Source: Eutreptiella sp. 'Long Island Sound 2002' (lineage: Eukaryota > Euglenozoa > Euglenophyceae > Eutreptiales > Eutreptiaceae). Taken from it: 64,000 nt of DNA. Shown here piece by piece: positions 43,421-55,322 of the stretch. Position 1 is the stretch's first letter, and each line of letters begins with the position of its first letter. Position numbers and translations under genes: made by a program. The stretch covers positions 78,901,918 to 78,965,917 of the forward strand of contig OZ038382.1 in the NCBI GenBank assembly GCA_964036045.1, in the 5' to 3' direction. The notes below the pieces were generated by a model. That model worked only from the letters and a program-made list of their open reading frames with translations. It was not told where the DNA came from and ran no database searches.

Positions 43421-43773
43421 TTCAGTTTTTTTTTGGTGAATTTAAGCTACATTACGACCGATTCAAGCTACAATTCACATCGTTTGAATTTTTATGATTC
43501 TTAGGTGAAGTAAGCACCGCAAACGGGCACAAAGACAAGGCACCACGGGCAAAACGGGCAAAAAATCAACAAAGTGAGCGTACTCATTCAAAAGATCCGT
43601 TTGCACTGGGTGCACAGTGCGCACATTCCGATCCCTCAGAGCTCCAAGTAAGTTGCAATGTACAGTGGTCGGCGGTGTCAATTCCTCCAGCTCAGCGTAT
43701 GTGTGCAAGAGTCGTGGCTGGTTTCCTATGCTCCCATTTGCACGATAACATGTGCACGTTTCTAGAAGAGTAA

Positions 43774-44001
43774 GTGCGAGCGGATGTGTCCTTCAAAAAC
43801 CTTGTTGTGCGCGAAGAAGCCACGGCCCTTGTGGAACAAAGGGGCTCTATTACCCGTGGCGGCTGGAGAGTGCAGTGGCTAAAATCCTATCGACAATGCT
43901 GGACACCGTACACCGGCAGAGGCGAATGCGAGGTTGGCGGCCAATCGTCGTCCTTGGTGGTCCAAGATGCTCCCGTTGTGTTAAAAGGGGGGGTCCACTA
44001 A
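43774..44001 (+). pseudogene. Coding-like fragment
   Basis: The frame reads VRADVSFKNLVVREEATALV and GSITRGGWRVQWLKSYRQC, ending at TAA after VVLKGGVH. It has protein-like composition; family unknown. From 44002 to 46226 only short weak frames are seen and I call nothing. Confidence 0.25.
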
Positions 44002-46226
44002 CCCCCACGGCTCGCAACACATATGCGGTGGTGAGAACTAGTGAGTCTGGGGACCGGAAACAAGGCAGAAGCCCGCACTCCGAAGAACGCCGGCGGTCGC
44101 GTTCCCCCTCCCAATAACACCGACAACAACGGCATAGTGAGTATCGGTGCTCCCACTCATCCCCCCCACCGGCACCACCAACGGTGGTCCCGACATGTGG
44201 ATTCGTGATACGGCGACCCGTGTTTCAGAACACCATGACATCCCCAGCCACGGTCCCGTTCCAGTACGGAGCTAGATGCGGCTACATGCCTTCCCATAGT
44301 ACCGCGACTACTTCTAACTACGCCTACCCCTCCGTGCCCTCCCCAGACAAGCACAAATTCCTTCCCTCTCCGGGAAATGGACAAATAGGCAGCGTCATAC
44401 CGTTCCCCAACGCCCCCCCCCCTCTTCCCCGCGGCCCCCCTACCAAGCCAACTGCGTCTGTAGGAATGGAAGTTTTCCGTACCCAAGAAGCCCCATTGTC
44501 GCTCACGCCAGCAAGCCATTGTGTGTTGACCCTTCTCCCATCGCCGCAACCATCAGTGGGGATATGTACCAGATGACCGGACACTCGTAGGGGTTGTGCC
44601 CCTCCCCCTACCACTTGCCTCTCTTTTGCTAGTGCCAGACGCTATGGTCAACATTACTCTGGCCCGCGGATGTCACGGATGGTTCACGGTTCCCCTCCCA
44701 TCGCTCTGGGAGGGGCTTTCATTGTGGTGTGCCTGGGAACCTTCAGTAACATATACCCGGTGGTTGTCCCGTGTCACCTAGACCACTCTTACGCGGTTGA
44801 GGTGTATACATCATGGATTTTGTTTCACGTCAAGAGGGCGATTTGGGAGCCGCCCTGCATTTCTTGTGCTACTGCCTGTAGTCCGAGAGAGGGAGGGAAT
44901 TTCACAAACTCAATGTCATTCATCATGGCTCTCCGTTCCCGTCGACTAGTCTAGGCACGGGCCTGGTGGATTTACCATTGGCTGCATGTGTTCGAATGTG
45001 AGAGTGTTTCCCCCCGGCCCCGGCATTTGTAGTCTCACTAGGAGGATACCTTCTTGGATATGGTGCCGAATGATGTAGACCGTGAGGCACGGAGGCAAAG
45101 GCACAGGCTTTGCGAAAACCACATCCGATGCCGGCCGGTTACTCGTAGGGCTTACAGTCGCGTGAGCCCAATTTTTGGAGGAACGGTGTGCAGTGGCACA
45201 ATCTCAACGGGACATAAAATTGGTTGTTGCGCCAGCAGTATGCGATGCAACAGGAAGTGACTTTCACTCCGGAGGTGGCGTCTTACGCCTTTTACACGTC
45301 ATGTGTTGCCACGGGTGCCCTCTCATGAGGTGTGCAGCTTCACATGGTTGCCTTCTAGCACGGTTTGGACACACCCAGCCATGTCACGTGTGCTTTTTGC
45401 GAACCAAAGAGTGACAGCGATGCATTTTCAGGACGATTGCCAGTATGGAGGCCTCTAGAGGGCCATCTTGTACACTAAATTGGCAGTTGACATGCACCAC
45501 ATCGTGCCTAAGAGGGAAGTGTCTCTCCCCACATGCTGGGGATTTCTCATCCAGTGGGGAGGTGACTACCTGGGTCTTACTGTTGGCGTTGTGTTTGACT
45601 GTCCTGTGCCGTCTGCGTGATGGGTTACCATGTCATTGTGTGGCCGCGTGCTATCGGCTTCTGAACAAGCTGTGATCCGTCTAAGGGCGACCTCCAAGTA
45701 GGTTCACGTTTGGTCACAAGACACTAGGCAGTCTACTATGTAATAGACCTTCACACCACAGCAGCTGCCTAGGAGTTGTAGGGCTATTATCGCTAGTTCG
45801 TCTTGCGGTGCGGGACTAGGGTGCATTGGTATTCGGCCGGGTAAACCGCGCGCAACACTGCTCCGGGGACGTCTCAGGTTCGCACTTGGTGGCGTTTCTA
45901 CTCGTAGAGTTGTGGACACATGGTGCACTCACACCACACTGATATATGTATGCCTAATTGCTGAAGCATGAGTGTTGTGCTGCTACGTTTGCGGGTGTGG
46001 ACTATTCGCCCGAGGAACCAAATGGGGTGCGAGCACAGGCATCCTGTCACCAACACTGAATCGTAGCTGCCAGGGGTCACAAGTAGTCCATGACTAGTAC
46101 GCCAAAGGGAGTACCCATGGCTTTCACAACACAAGCAAAGGGGCACCGGGCACTAGTTGAGGGGGGCAGGGCACTCTGTGAGAATGCAACCGTAGACGGA
46201 GCTAAGACCTCCAGGGGTGGGGGGAA

Positions 46227-47211
46227 ATTGGCTTGCGCGGGGGGGGGGGATCGTTGGAGCCCCTTTCCCGGACCCCCCCCCCTCCTTGGCTCCCGTGACG
46301 GGGCCTTGAAAAAGGTCATAGATGGTGGCAAATAAAGTTGAACTTCCAATGGGGGGGGGGGGGTAGCAGTGGTGGTGGTTATGTCCGGTCAATTCCGGCT
46401 AAATCCCATAGCAACAAAAATATTGAGGAGATGTAGCGCCCCACCTTGGCCTCTTGCTAGCACAGACGACTGAGAGGCGGAAGTCAAAGTTGACACATCA
46501 CAGCAATCGGAATCAGAAGTTGAGGTGTCTTTGCTTGAGTCAGAGCTAGAGTTAGACTCCGATTCAGATGCAAAGCTGGATGTGGAGCATGTGGAAGAGG
46601 CTGAAGTGGTAGGATATGATGAAGGAGCATAGTTGGGATCAGCCGATTCCGAGGCAACGTCACGTCTTTCTAAGGAACACTCTAGACAAAACCCGGAAGA
46701 ATGAGGGATTCAGGCAAAGGGGAGACACAACACTGCTGATGATAGATGATTGAATGAGGGCGGGAATAAGGAAAGGAGAGGTCGTGTCAACCTTTTTAGC
46801 CCCAAGGGGAACAAGGGGGGGGGGGTGAGTGCATATTTCGCTTAGCCCACTTTATAAGGGGGTTGGGCATCGCGACTCCTAGGAAGGAGCCCCGGGCGCT
46901 CCTAGTCCTCAATTTTTTCTTTTCCCCCCTCCCCTTCGGATCTGCCACAAGGGTGTCACACCTGTAAAGCATCAAAACCCTAGCATCACGGTTGAGCGCA
47001 CTAGGGAACTCCCCCCTAGGCCCTGCCCGTGCCCTTTTTATACCCCATAGGGACCGGCGGGAGATAATTCCGGAATTCAGTGAAAAAATGGCAAAAATGG
47101 CAAAAAAATTGGTACTTTACCAAGGATTCTGTAACAGGAGCCCCATTGCCAGCCCCCCCCCCCCTCCTTCGGGGCTCCAACCCCCCCCCCCCCCCCCCCG
47201 CGCAAGCCAAT
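46227..47211 (-). mobile_element. 985-bp inverted-repeat element
   Basis: The left end reads ATTGGCTTGCGCGGGG, a G run, then TTGGAGCCCC. The right end, read on the minus strand, is the same with a longer G run, followed by a matching GGCTCC-GT-AC segment further in. The G runs differ in length, as expected of error-prone homopolymers. No clear target duplication. Inside is a Ser/Asp-rich minus-strand exon. Confidence 0.55.
46400..46700 (-). CDS. Ser/Asp/Glu-rich exon inside the 985-bp element
   Basis: The minus-strand frame is HSSGFCLECSLERRDVASES, then PSSSYPTTSASSTCSTSSF and ASESESNSSSDSSKDTSTSD, ending VAMGFSRN and TGA near 46400. It has no ATG of its own in this stretch, so it is an exon or a relic. 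Its acidic serine repeats resemble the start of the coding segment at 55.3-55.7 kb (GSDSSSDES). Confidence 0.4.
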
Positions 47212-48018
47212 GTTCCCCTTGCCCAGAGCACAGACATTAAGCAGACATTAAGCCGAGCGACGCCCTCCCCATCGACCGCCCAATCGTCGAAAACCACAGG
47301 TGCTCCGAGCGCAGACACCCATGCCCATTTTCACCCGCCCCCCCCCCCAAAAGGCAATGTGGTCCACAGTGGGGTGGGTGGGCCGGAGCCATGCACCGGC
47401 CCATATCAGTGCAGGTGCAAGTCCTGCAGACCCACCACCACCCCCAAATCGTTGCCCGGGTCATGATTCTTCTTTCTGGAGCCACGGCACAGGGTCGTCC
47501 GTAGTCTGTCGTATGCTGCGCGTGCCTTGGAGCGGCACGGCTTACTAAATATCGTGCGGTCCATTTCCTCTTGGATCAACTGGTGCAAATCTGGCTTCAG
47601 ATCAGCAGCAGCAGATCTGTGCTTGCCATTCCAGACCCGGTGCCATCCTTTGATTTCAAGTCCGATTCTGAGTTGATTTCCTACAGCAATTTTGTAACAA
47701 GCGTCTTGTGTGTAGCCAGCTCCACTCAGTCATGCACTGTGCTCCAGGTTGTCCCCACTGGACCAGTCCATGCCTGGCCGGTGGCAATAGCGACACCACA
47801 AAAGCTATGCAGAATGTAGCGACTGGACCTTCTGTTCGGGGTTTGGGGAGAGTATCCTTTTGTACTTCAGGGGCAGCACGAAGGTGCTGCGGCGTTTTGC
47901 CAGCAATCAGAACTGTCTGCGCACAGCAAAAACGATCGGGGAGGCTCGCTTTCGGCTCTGCTGAGCATACGCATTCCAAAATGCCCAGTGGAGAAATTAA
48001 GCAAGCAGAAAATGAGCT

Positions 48019-48062
48019 GCATGCAAATCAACTGATATTTGGTCCAGGATATTGATTTGCAC
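48019..48062. other. Hairpin with TGCAAATCAA arms
   Basis: Perfect 10-bp arms TGCAAATCAA / TTGATTTGCA separated by about 20 bases. Context is non-coding between minus-strand fragments. Significance unknown. Confidence 0.4.
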
Positions 48063-48145
48063 ATCACTGGCCATGTGCTTCGGCTCTGTCACTTGAGACA
48101 AAACTGTACCAATGAGCAGTATTGTCTAAACAGCAAAGGTCTGTT

Positions 48146-48450
48146 TCAATGCGCCCCTTTTGGGGAGGGTATGGTTTTGGGTGCCGGTGGTAAATATCCA
48201 GCTTCCGAGAGCGGTAGAGAGCAAAGAAGCTTCTCTGAGCCCACGAACAAAAGAAGCTGCCTTTGCTTCTGGTCGAAGGACAAATCACAAAGGTGCGGCC
48301 CAGGACTGAATGTAGCAGCCCAGGCCCCTGGCAAGAGGACCTGTGCGTTGTCAGCGGAAAGCAGCACCAGCGTATTGTTGGAGTCTTGGATGCAGATGTG
48401 ATCAGGCGCGAAAGGGAGCACAAACTTTTGTGATTGATGATAGCCGTTGT
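48146..48450 (-). CDS. Beta-propeller-like exon
   Basis: The minus-strand frame reads FVLPFAPDHICIQDSNNTLV, LLSADNAQVLLPGAW, GPHLCDLSFDQKQRQLLLFV and GSEKLLCSLPLSEAGYLPP. Four-stranded blade-like alternation with ICIQDSNNTLVLLS and LLLFVGSEKLLC suggests a propeller blade of the NHL/YncE kind. It could belong to the same gene as the NHL exons further right or to the signal-peptide ORF at 49.06-49.31 kb. Confidence 0.35.
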
Positions 48451-49061
48451 CATCTCTACGCACGATACGATGCGAAGGATGGGGGCATGGCGAGGAAGGC
48501 GGTGCTGTGGAGACTCGCAAAAAACAATAAGAACAATAGCAGCATGTCAAGAGGAATGTCATGTGACAGTGCGTTGGGCCTGCGTTGGCGGGTTGGGCCA
48601 CTTTGGGACAGGGGCATGGGCAGGGGCAGGGGCTGGGGTAAGGCGACAACTTGAGCAAGCAGCATGCTACAGGCAAGGGGATGGGCAGACAGACGGACTT
48701 AGACAGGGCGCATGACCCAACATTTTCCCACCTTTTCTTGAAAACCCTGTTGCGGCCATCTCCCACAAGAGGGTGCCTGTGCTACTGTTGCTGTTCCCCT
48801 GCCCACCCTGTCCCTGTTGTCCCCCATACGTCCTGTCACAACCAATGGCCCATCCGCATTGATGACATCATCGTGCTATGCCCCGCTCATGCCTTTCTTT
48901 GGCTTCTGGTAATCTCCCTGTGCCTCCTCTTCCCAATATGCAGCCAAAATGTACCGTGGAACGCCCCCCAGATCATGCTGGAAAAACTTTCGTAATGCTT
49001 TCTGTTTCGTCCAACAGGCAGTGAGGGCTCACGTCTGAGAAGAGTGGCCCCTCGCAGAGAA

Positions 49062-49307
49062 TCAGACGCCAGTCATGAATGGCGGAACAGCACCCAGCTG
49101 GTCCAGCTCCTTCTCAAGTCCATGTGCCAGCCGTCGACGCACACATTTCCCCACCAGTCCCGCCCACACAATCTCAACTGTTCGCTCAAATACCTGACCC
49201 CCACACTCAGCAAAACATTGTGCACAGCAGGTCAACAAAGGCACGGCCACATCACACAACAAAAGCAACAAGAGCACTGGCCACTGGCGAAGATCCATAG
49301 GACGCAT
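49062..49307 (-). CDS. Possible first exon with signal peptide
   Basis: ATG 49307 opens MRPMDLRQWPVLLLLLLCDV, then AVPLLTCCAQC, a short basic start with a long hydrophobic core and a plausible cleavage region, typical of a secretory signal peptide. It continues ERTVEIVWAGLVGKCVRRRL and EKELDQLGAVPPFMTG. The next exon is not identified. Confidence 0.35.
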   Translation of the reverse strand: MRPMDLRQWPVLLLLLLCDVAVPLLTCCAQCFAECGGQVFERTVEIVWAGLVGKCVRRRLAHGLEKELDQLGAVPPFMTGV

Positions 49308-49384
49308 GCGCTGCAGAAGGAGGGGGCTCCATAAAAGCTGGTTGCTTGCTGTGTAGTAAAACGTGTGTCTGGTGCCATGTATTT

Positions 49385-49680
49385 AGGGGGCGTTTTCGCA
49401 CAGCGCGGGCACAGCGCCAATATTACGTTGTTTGTCCCGGGAACACCCCTGAAAAACACCCACCTGCAGAAAGATGCATGATCAATTCAAAACAGCATGG
49501 GGTGCAGAATTCAGGACCCTGGGACCCATGGCAAGCATTAGACTAAAAAAAAAAAATCCCTGGTGTACCAGCAGGGGGGTGTAGGGTGCAGAATTCAGGA
49601 CCTTGGGATCCGTGGCTACCGGTGGTGGAAAACAGCCGACTTTTCGCACAGCGCGCGCACAGCGCACGGTGCGCCCCCTT
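49385..49680. repeat. Duplicated segment with GCAGAATTCAGGACC and TTTTCGCACAGCGCG
   Basis: GGTGCAGAATTCAGGACCCT and its twin occur near 49498 and 49588, and TTTTCGCACAGCGCGGGCAC and its twin near 49391 and 49640. It looks like a partial duplication in an intron or intergenic spacer. Confidence 0.6.
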
Positions 49681-50679
49681 CGTGTGGTCTGCCTGTTGAT
49701 TAAGGTCATTTCTGTCTCTTCAGAGTAGGACCAAAAATGCAGTTTTGTGGTTAGGAGTGGAATGTTTGTCCTGCTGCCCACAATGGCAGCAAGCAGCCCC
49801 TCTGGCATCGACTTCCTTGCCAGGCTTCCCATGCAGTCATGCTCAGGGTTGTGAAGTTTGGAGGGTGCCTGCAACCACTGATGCGGGAAACCGTATCACA
49901 GGGCCACATCAGTGGTGCACTGCATTGCTGGACATTGTGCACTTGGTGTTGCTTGTGGAGCATGCCCCCTGTGCCATCGGCCAGGCAGTCCTGGCGGTTC
50001 TGTACCCGGGCCGAGGGTCTGTAAACCCTGCAGCCCGAGCACGGAGCTGTGTGCGTGAGGGGGAGGGGGGTCGGCAGGGATTGTTTAGTTCCTTGGCTGA
50101 CGATGATGATCCATTTGTGCATCGACTCCTGTGCCCATTGCCTGCACTTGTCCTGCCCACCATCGGCAGTGGTCCAAGCCTTATCCTAAGGGGCCCTCAG
50201 GTGGGCCAGCCGCTGCCAGGTCCCAGGCCCCGCCCTCCCCTGCAGACACCCTTTGACCCCGCTTCCCTGGCCCAAACAGCCCGACTTCAGAGACAAGGAG
50301 AAAAGAATATTGCATTCAATTCTGCTGTCTTTGGTTAACTCTGTTTCTTCGTTGCCCCATTGATGCTCTGGACCTGCAGGTGTCCGCAGTAGTCCCTGGT
50401 GCCCCAGATTTTATCTACCGCGCCAGTCGTCCCTATCGGTGGATCGTGGTGTGACGTCCAAATCCACCAACAGTTGCTGCACCACGGGGTCCTCTGGGCA
50501 CCTTTTGATAAGTTCCATTTCCAGCGCATGCTCTGGGTCTTCGAGCCTTCATCCCCCCCCGCACCACGTTGCCCCCTGGTGTTACCATGTGCCGCCGCAA
50601 ATACTGAAACACCAGAAGCCCTGCAACCTGCTTGTTTATGGGAAACCCTGGAGGGGTGCATTTTTAGTCAAGAGCAAGG

Positions 50680-50853
50680 CCCCTTGTGAGCGCCGGGCAC
50701 AAGCAGAGGGTCAAGGCGAGGCCTGGCGTACAAATGCACTGTGGATTCAGCAGCGGTGGATTCGACAATGTGAATGACGCCTGTGGACTGCCGTATGGCC
50801 ATGTGGGACGGGTTTCGCAGGCCCTCCAAAATCATTGATGGGAGGGTCTGGCC
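50680..50853 (-). CDS. NHL-repeat exon
   Basis: After CCTCAG (3' splice site on the minus strand) the frame reads GQTLPSMILEGLRNPSHMAI, then RQSTGVIHIVES and TVHLYARPRL. G-x-x-x-P-x-x-M-A-I followed by G-x-I-H-I-V fits an NHL beta-propeller blade. Together with the blade at 53.94-54.13 kb it indicates a minus-strand propeller gene with one blade per exon. NHL proteins act as binding scaffolds; nothing more specific can be said. Confidence 0.45.
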
Positions 50854-51599
50854 CTGAGGACGTGCAGGAGTAAGAAGTGGAGCGCTTAATGGGGAAAAGG
50901 CGGAGCGAGGGTGGGTCAAGGGATGCGGGAGGGAGTGAGGGAGGCAAGGGAGAACAGAGGCAAACGAGGAATGAAGGAAACAGAGAGAAGGAGGTAAAAG
51001 AGGCAGGGGGCGAAAAATCAGCGGCCGGTGTGACCATGCCCTAAACAGAACACCTGTTAACCCCCTGTAAATGGCACAATGTTGTTGTCGAAGCAATTCT
51101 CTGTCTCAGCAGGTCTATCTGCACCAACCTGTGCTCTTGCCTAGACTATGTGCTTCGCAAAAACATTGCATGGCCAGATTGTGCCCCCCTGTGTGACATT
51201 CCGTCTGGTTGTTGCTCCTTCACGGGGCCCTGGACGGTCACCCGTTCTTCCCTTCGCATGTTGCGTCGGGTCGCTGCTTTCTGTCAGCAGCTGCGGCGGT
51301 GCTCTTGCTGGTGTCGTTTCCGCGTTCACGGAGCCCAGTAGTTGGTGTGTTGGGACTGTGCTGAATGTGGCATGGTGTGCCGTTTGCGTGTCAGCGGCAC
51401 CCAATAGTTGGCGTATTGAGGATGTGCTGGTTGTTGCCGGGGTCGTTTGACTGTTTTTGCTGTCCACACACCTCTGTCCACAGGCCGTCCATAGCCTGCC
51501 TCGCTGTGTTTCTGTGCGGCCCAGGTGCCCTGTTCCTCCACGCGCTGTCCGGGCCGTCCACCCCCCCCCCCCCTGTCCAGGTTCTAGTTCAGGGGGCAA

Positions 51600-51645
51600 A
51601 AGTGCGGAAACACGGGGTCACCGTGTTTGGACAAGCCAGTGTTAC
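51600..51645. repeat. Dispersed hairpin AAACACGG / CCGTGTTT, copy 1
   Basis: GCGGAAACACGGGGTCACCG followed by TGTTTGGACAAGCC. A second, diverged copy with GCGGAAGCATGGGGTCACTG followed by TGTTTGCACAAGCC lies at about 52067-52110. Small hairpin repeat in non-coding DNA. Confidence 0.55.
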
Positions 51646-52066
51646 TGCGCGGCACGTACCACGGAACACATCTTCCAGACAAAAGCCAACCCTACCCCTC
51701 AAAACATGACAATACAAAGCATTTCTCTTGCGCACAACTCAGGTGCCACTCACTTGCTTGCATTCTGACTGACGCGCACCAAATAGAACCCCTTGCCACC
51801 CTTGCAACTCATCTTGAAGCTGGAAAATGCTTGCCATTTGGGGGCTGGCAGACAAGCAGGCTGGCAGTGAAAAGAGAATTGTTCATAACTACAAAAGGGT
51901 GTTCAACAGGCCAGCATAGACCCCAGAACACGAGAGCACACGGCATTACAATTACACCAATACTTTGACACGCACATCGACCCTTCCTGCAGCCTGCACA
52001 AAACTACAACCCACGTTCTCCATTGGATTGGAACCGCAAAAACAATGGTTCCGAAAAATGCCCAAC

Positions 52067-52112
52067 AGTGCGGAAGCATGGGGTCACTGTGTTTGCACAA
52101 GCCCGTGTTAGG
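52067..52112. repeat. Dispersed hairpin, copy 2
   Basis: Diverged copy of the 51600-51645 repeat; the hairpin arms carry one mismatch. Confidence 0.5.
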
Positions 52113-53436
52113 ACAAGGGAGGAGGGGGTCGATCCCCATATGTGAGTAGACTGTAGGCCGTCTCATGACAGTGCTCAGCATATCTGTCTCTGCCAACCTG
52201 AGATCTGGGTAAAACCGTATTTGATGGGTCAACAAGACCCCATTGTTGTGTGCAAGCCGACCCAGCTGGGCGCCAGCTCGCCAGCTCTCAGCGAGATGGA
52301 TCCAGGCCTGCACACTGCAAAACTGCGGCAAGTGTCAATGCATACTGTTGCAATGGAGCAGTAGTACGCAGAGGTAGGCAGCTATCAGATCCGGACAGGG
52401 CGCCATCGCTGCTCAACCTCCATCAGCTGTGTGCCGCGGAAGTTTGGAGGAGGGCAGCTGTTGGCAGCAGTAGGAACGCGTGCACTCACTGCATGTTCTG
52501 CCCCATGCAATAAACAAGGTCACAAAATAAAGCGACAGGGCTCTCCATGCTTGCTGATAGCTGTCCCAAACAGCACTGGTTATGGAAAGCTGTCCACCAC
52601 GGGGATATTCTTCAATTCTGCCCATGACTCCCACCACACCGCACCCACCACACTCCGCCACACTCTGTTGGCGAGGATTGTGCAGCGTGCCAGACAACTG
52701 GATTTCCCGAATTCTTGAATCAGTGTTCTTTGACACCCATAATCGGATTGGCAGTGGTCCTGGTGCTTTGTTGTGTTGCCTTTTACCTGACGCAGTGTTG
52801 ATTTCGTACTTGTTGTATTTTGTGCAATTTCTTTGTCACCACCTTGCTAGCCGTGGTAGGTTAAGATACCACGTCGTGTTCACAAAGTGAATACCCCAAA
52901 TTGAAACGCCGTTAGGCCCGCCCTGCATACTATTCATCTTCTCATGGTGGTCGGTTTTCGGCAATTGAAAAACGGACGGCACAGAACGAAAACGGAGGAT
53001 CACTGACGTTCGTACTTAACCAAGGGTCAGAGCTGCAGCCTCTGCTGCATCCGCAACGAACCAATACATCAGGGCGCCCCTCCCCGCTTCGGTAAACTGC
53101 CGCCTGTCCAGATTTTGGGGCATATCAAGCCTCGTCCCCCTTCGAGCACACAGACAAAATCCACCTGGAACCAAAACCGAAGGTCGCTGCAGCTGCCGTT
53201 GGAAGTCGCATAGCAAATAACACCAACGGAACTATAGAATGCAAAGGCGAAAAGTAAGAACATAGAAACGTGGAGGGACAACGAGGGAGGATACAAGGAA
53301 AATCAGAGAGTTGGGGTGAGGCAGAAGGAGATTTGGAAGGTCCGAGAGGGAGCAGGAGAGGGAAGACAATCATAAGCTCAGGTAACCGCATGGTTGTCCA
53401 CGTGCATCCATGACTGCATTCCAAATACATGCGTTG

Positions 53437-53510
53437 TCTCTCTCCCTCTCTTTTCTGCCTCCCTCTCGCTCTCGCTCTCCCTCTCTTTTCTGTCCATCTC
53501 CATCGACCTA
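53437..53510 (+). repeat. CT-rich microsatellite
   Basis: Runs of CTCTCTCCCTCT and CTCGCTCTCG words, about 70 bp. Confidence 0.85.
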
Positions 53511-53944
53511 TCCGTCTCTATCGCCCTGTGCGTCTGGATGCAGATGAGGGTCAGTGCGGTACAAATCTCCAAGGAGCGGGGTGACGTCGGCCTTGATATG
53601 GCTTCTACGCCTCAGTCGCTCGCAGTGACTGCACCATCGACTGCCAGTTCACCATTTTCTATATTGCCAGCAGGTGCAGCCCGCACCGGGAGCCTGGGGG
53701 ATCAGCACTTCAGCCGGAGGTGGATGAGAAATGCGCGGCCACAATTTCCCCTCCTGAGCTGCAAAACACTACACTTATGCTTGTTGTCAAGTGGTCACTT
53801 CGATTCTACTCGATGAACATGTCCATTTTCCTGGGTCACACGGCGACCTCCTTGGCGAACGCAACCGCAGATTTGCGGCCTTGAGATTTCGAACACCGTG
53901 AGCCTTGTGCTGGCGCCGTCGCCTGTCGTCAAACCCCTGACACA

Positions 53945-54131
53945 CGCAGAGCACAGACCTGCAAGCCACACAACGAAGTGGGTCGCGGCTTTCAAGTGGG
54001 ATTGTGCGGATAAAGGTCCCGTCGTGCGAGAACATCTGAAGCACCTGCGCCCCGCTGGTGCCGTTGTCACAGACGATGTACATGTGCAGCAGCATATCCA
54101 CCAGAGCGCCGTGCGGGTTGCGGTAGGGGCC
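53945..54131 (-). CDS. NHL-repeat exon
   Basis: On the minus strand it follows GGTGCAG and reads GPYRNPHGALVDMLLHMYIV, then CDNGTSGAQVLQMFSHDGTF and IRTIPLESRDPLRCVAC. P-H-G, M-Y-I-V-x-D-N and V-L-Q-M-F-x-x-D-G-T-F are the standard marks of an NHL blade. A GTGTGT donor follows near 53944. This is the clearest conserved domain in the 47-56 kb region. Confidence 0.6.
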
Positions 54132-54639
54132 CTGCACCATGGCAACATACAAGAGCATCCGACAGCGGTGGACCAGAACCACCTCCACAACCCTTTCTAC
54201 ACACCTCCAAAACCTTCTTCGCACGTCCACCACCCCCTCCAATTCTCTCCAACCCTCTGCAGCGATCTCGACTTGCCAATCCGGACAATCCTCCCTCAGT
54301 CGCTATCTAGCACCCATCCCACATCCCTTCTCTTGTCATCCTGCTACTTGAGAGCTTGACGGAATGCCTGACCTCTCTCTTCAATCATTTGTGTGGCGGT
54401 TGTCCTCACTAATTCTCATCCCGCCAATCCCCGTCCCAGCCTTGCCATGTGTGCACACATCTCATGAAATGAGTAGACACTAAGCAAAGAGACCAACTGA
54501 CACACCACCTTTCAGTTGTAGATCATTCTTTCCTATGAGCTTTAGCACCTGCATGAACGTTTTAGTGCGTTATTGGTGACAAGCAGTATTAAGCTCCTAC
54601 GAGATTCACATTCACATTCCGGAACGCACAATATGATCC

Positions 54640-54900
54640 TTTGCGGGACCCATCACATTTGCAGCGCGGGTGGTCTTGAAGAACACACACCTCCGCCGCT
54701 CGCGAGAAGTAGAGAAGCGGTGTGTCGATCTGTGTGTAGTCTCTCTTTCCATCCAACAGGAGGTCTCTCGGGGTCTTTGCAGCCCTCACGAATCTTGCAA
54801 GCATGTCCTGAGAGGTTTTGATGCAATTCTTGAGTTTGTCAACATACGTTCGCATGTCCATAAAGACACCCTTCAAGACTTTGTTAGTTGAAGCCAAGCA
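54640..54900 (-). CDS. Unrecognised exon
   Basis: The minus-strand frame reads ASTNKVLKGVFMDMRTYVDK, LKNCIKTSQDMLARFVRAAK and TPLLYFSRAAEVCVLQDHP. It looks helical and protein-like. It may be upstream of the NHL exons in the same gene. No family recognised. Confidence 0.3.
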
Positions 54901-55322
54901 TGCTTGTGTGCACGGCAAACACCATTCGTCCTTATTTTGCCCTTGTAGATTTCTTATCCTGTGAGACAAAAGTATCTCTCAATTGTACCCACCCATATGT
55001 GGTGTTTTGCGCTGGGGTCATGTTGATTTCTGCACCAGTTTGTCTGTTACCTGCACACTCTAACCTTGCCTCATGCTGTTTTCAACGCTGTGCACAATAA
55101 CCATTCACGGTGATTCCTGCACGAGGTGCGCGCGCACAGCATGGGTGCAGAATTTGCAGTGACGCTGATTTCCATGTCTATATGTGCTCTGTGCACACAC
55201 TCTGTAGCCCGTGTAAAGATTATGCATGCATACAAATGACACAACTCACAAAGTCCACGGGATTCAACACATGCAGGGGCAAACAGCAATGAGGCGATGG
55301 AACATCATGCAGCTGAACCAGT

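Larger units (their letters stand above)
36700..43470 (+). mobile_element. Element B: oxygenase, AT-hook, transposase and a convergent gene
   Basis: The span is defined by genes with mobile-element character and by four clusters of the TTCGCGCGAA family. Order on the plus strand: Pro-rich exon, 2OG-oxygenase-like gene, unknown exon, AT-hook/coiled-coil gene, transposase-like gene. On the minus strand, converging on it, is an unknown gene (42.70-43.25 kb). KDZ-type DNA transposons of fungi and some algae are known to carry TET/JBP-family dioxygenase genes, so the gene content is compatible with a relative of that group. I could not find clear terminal repeats, so both borders are approximate. 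Confidence 0.45.
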
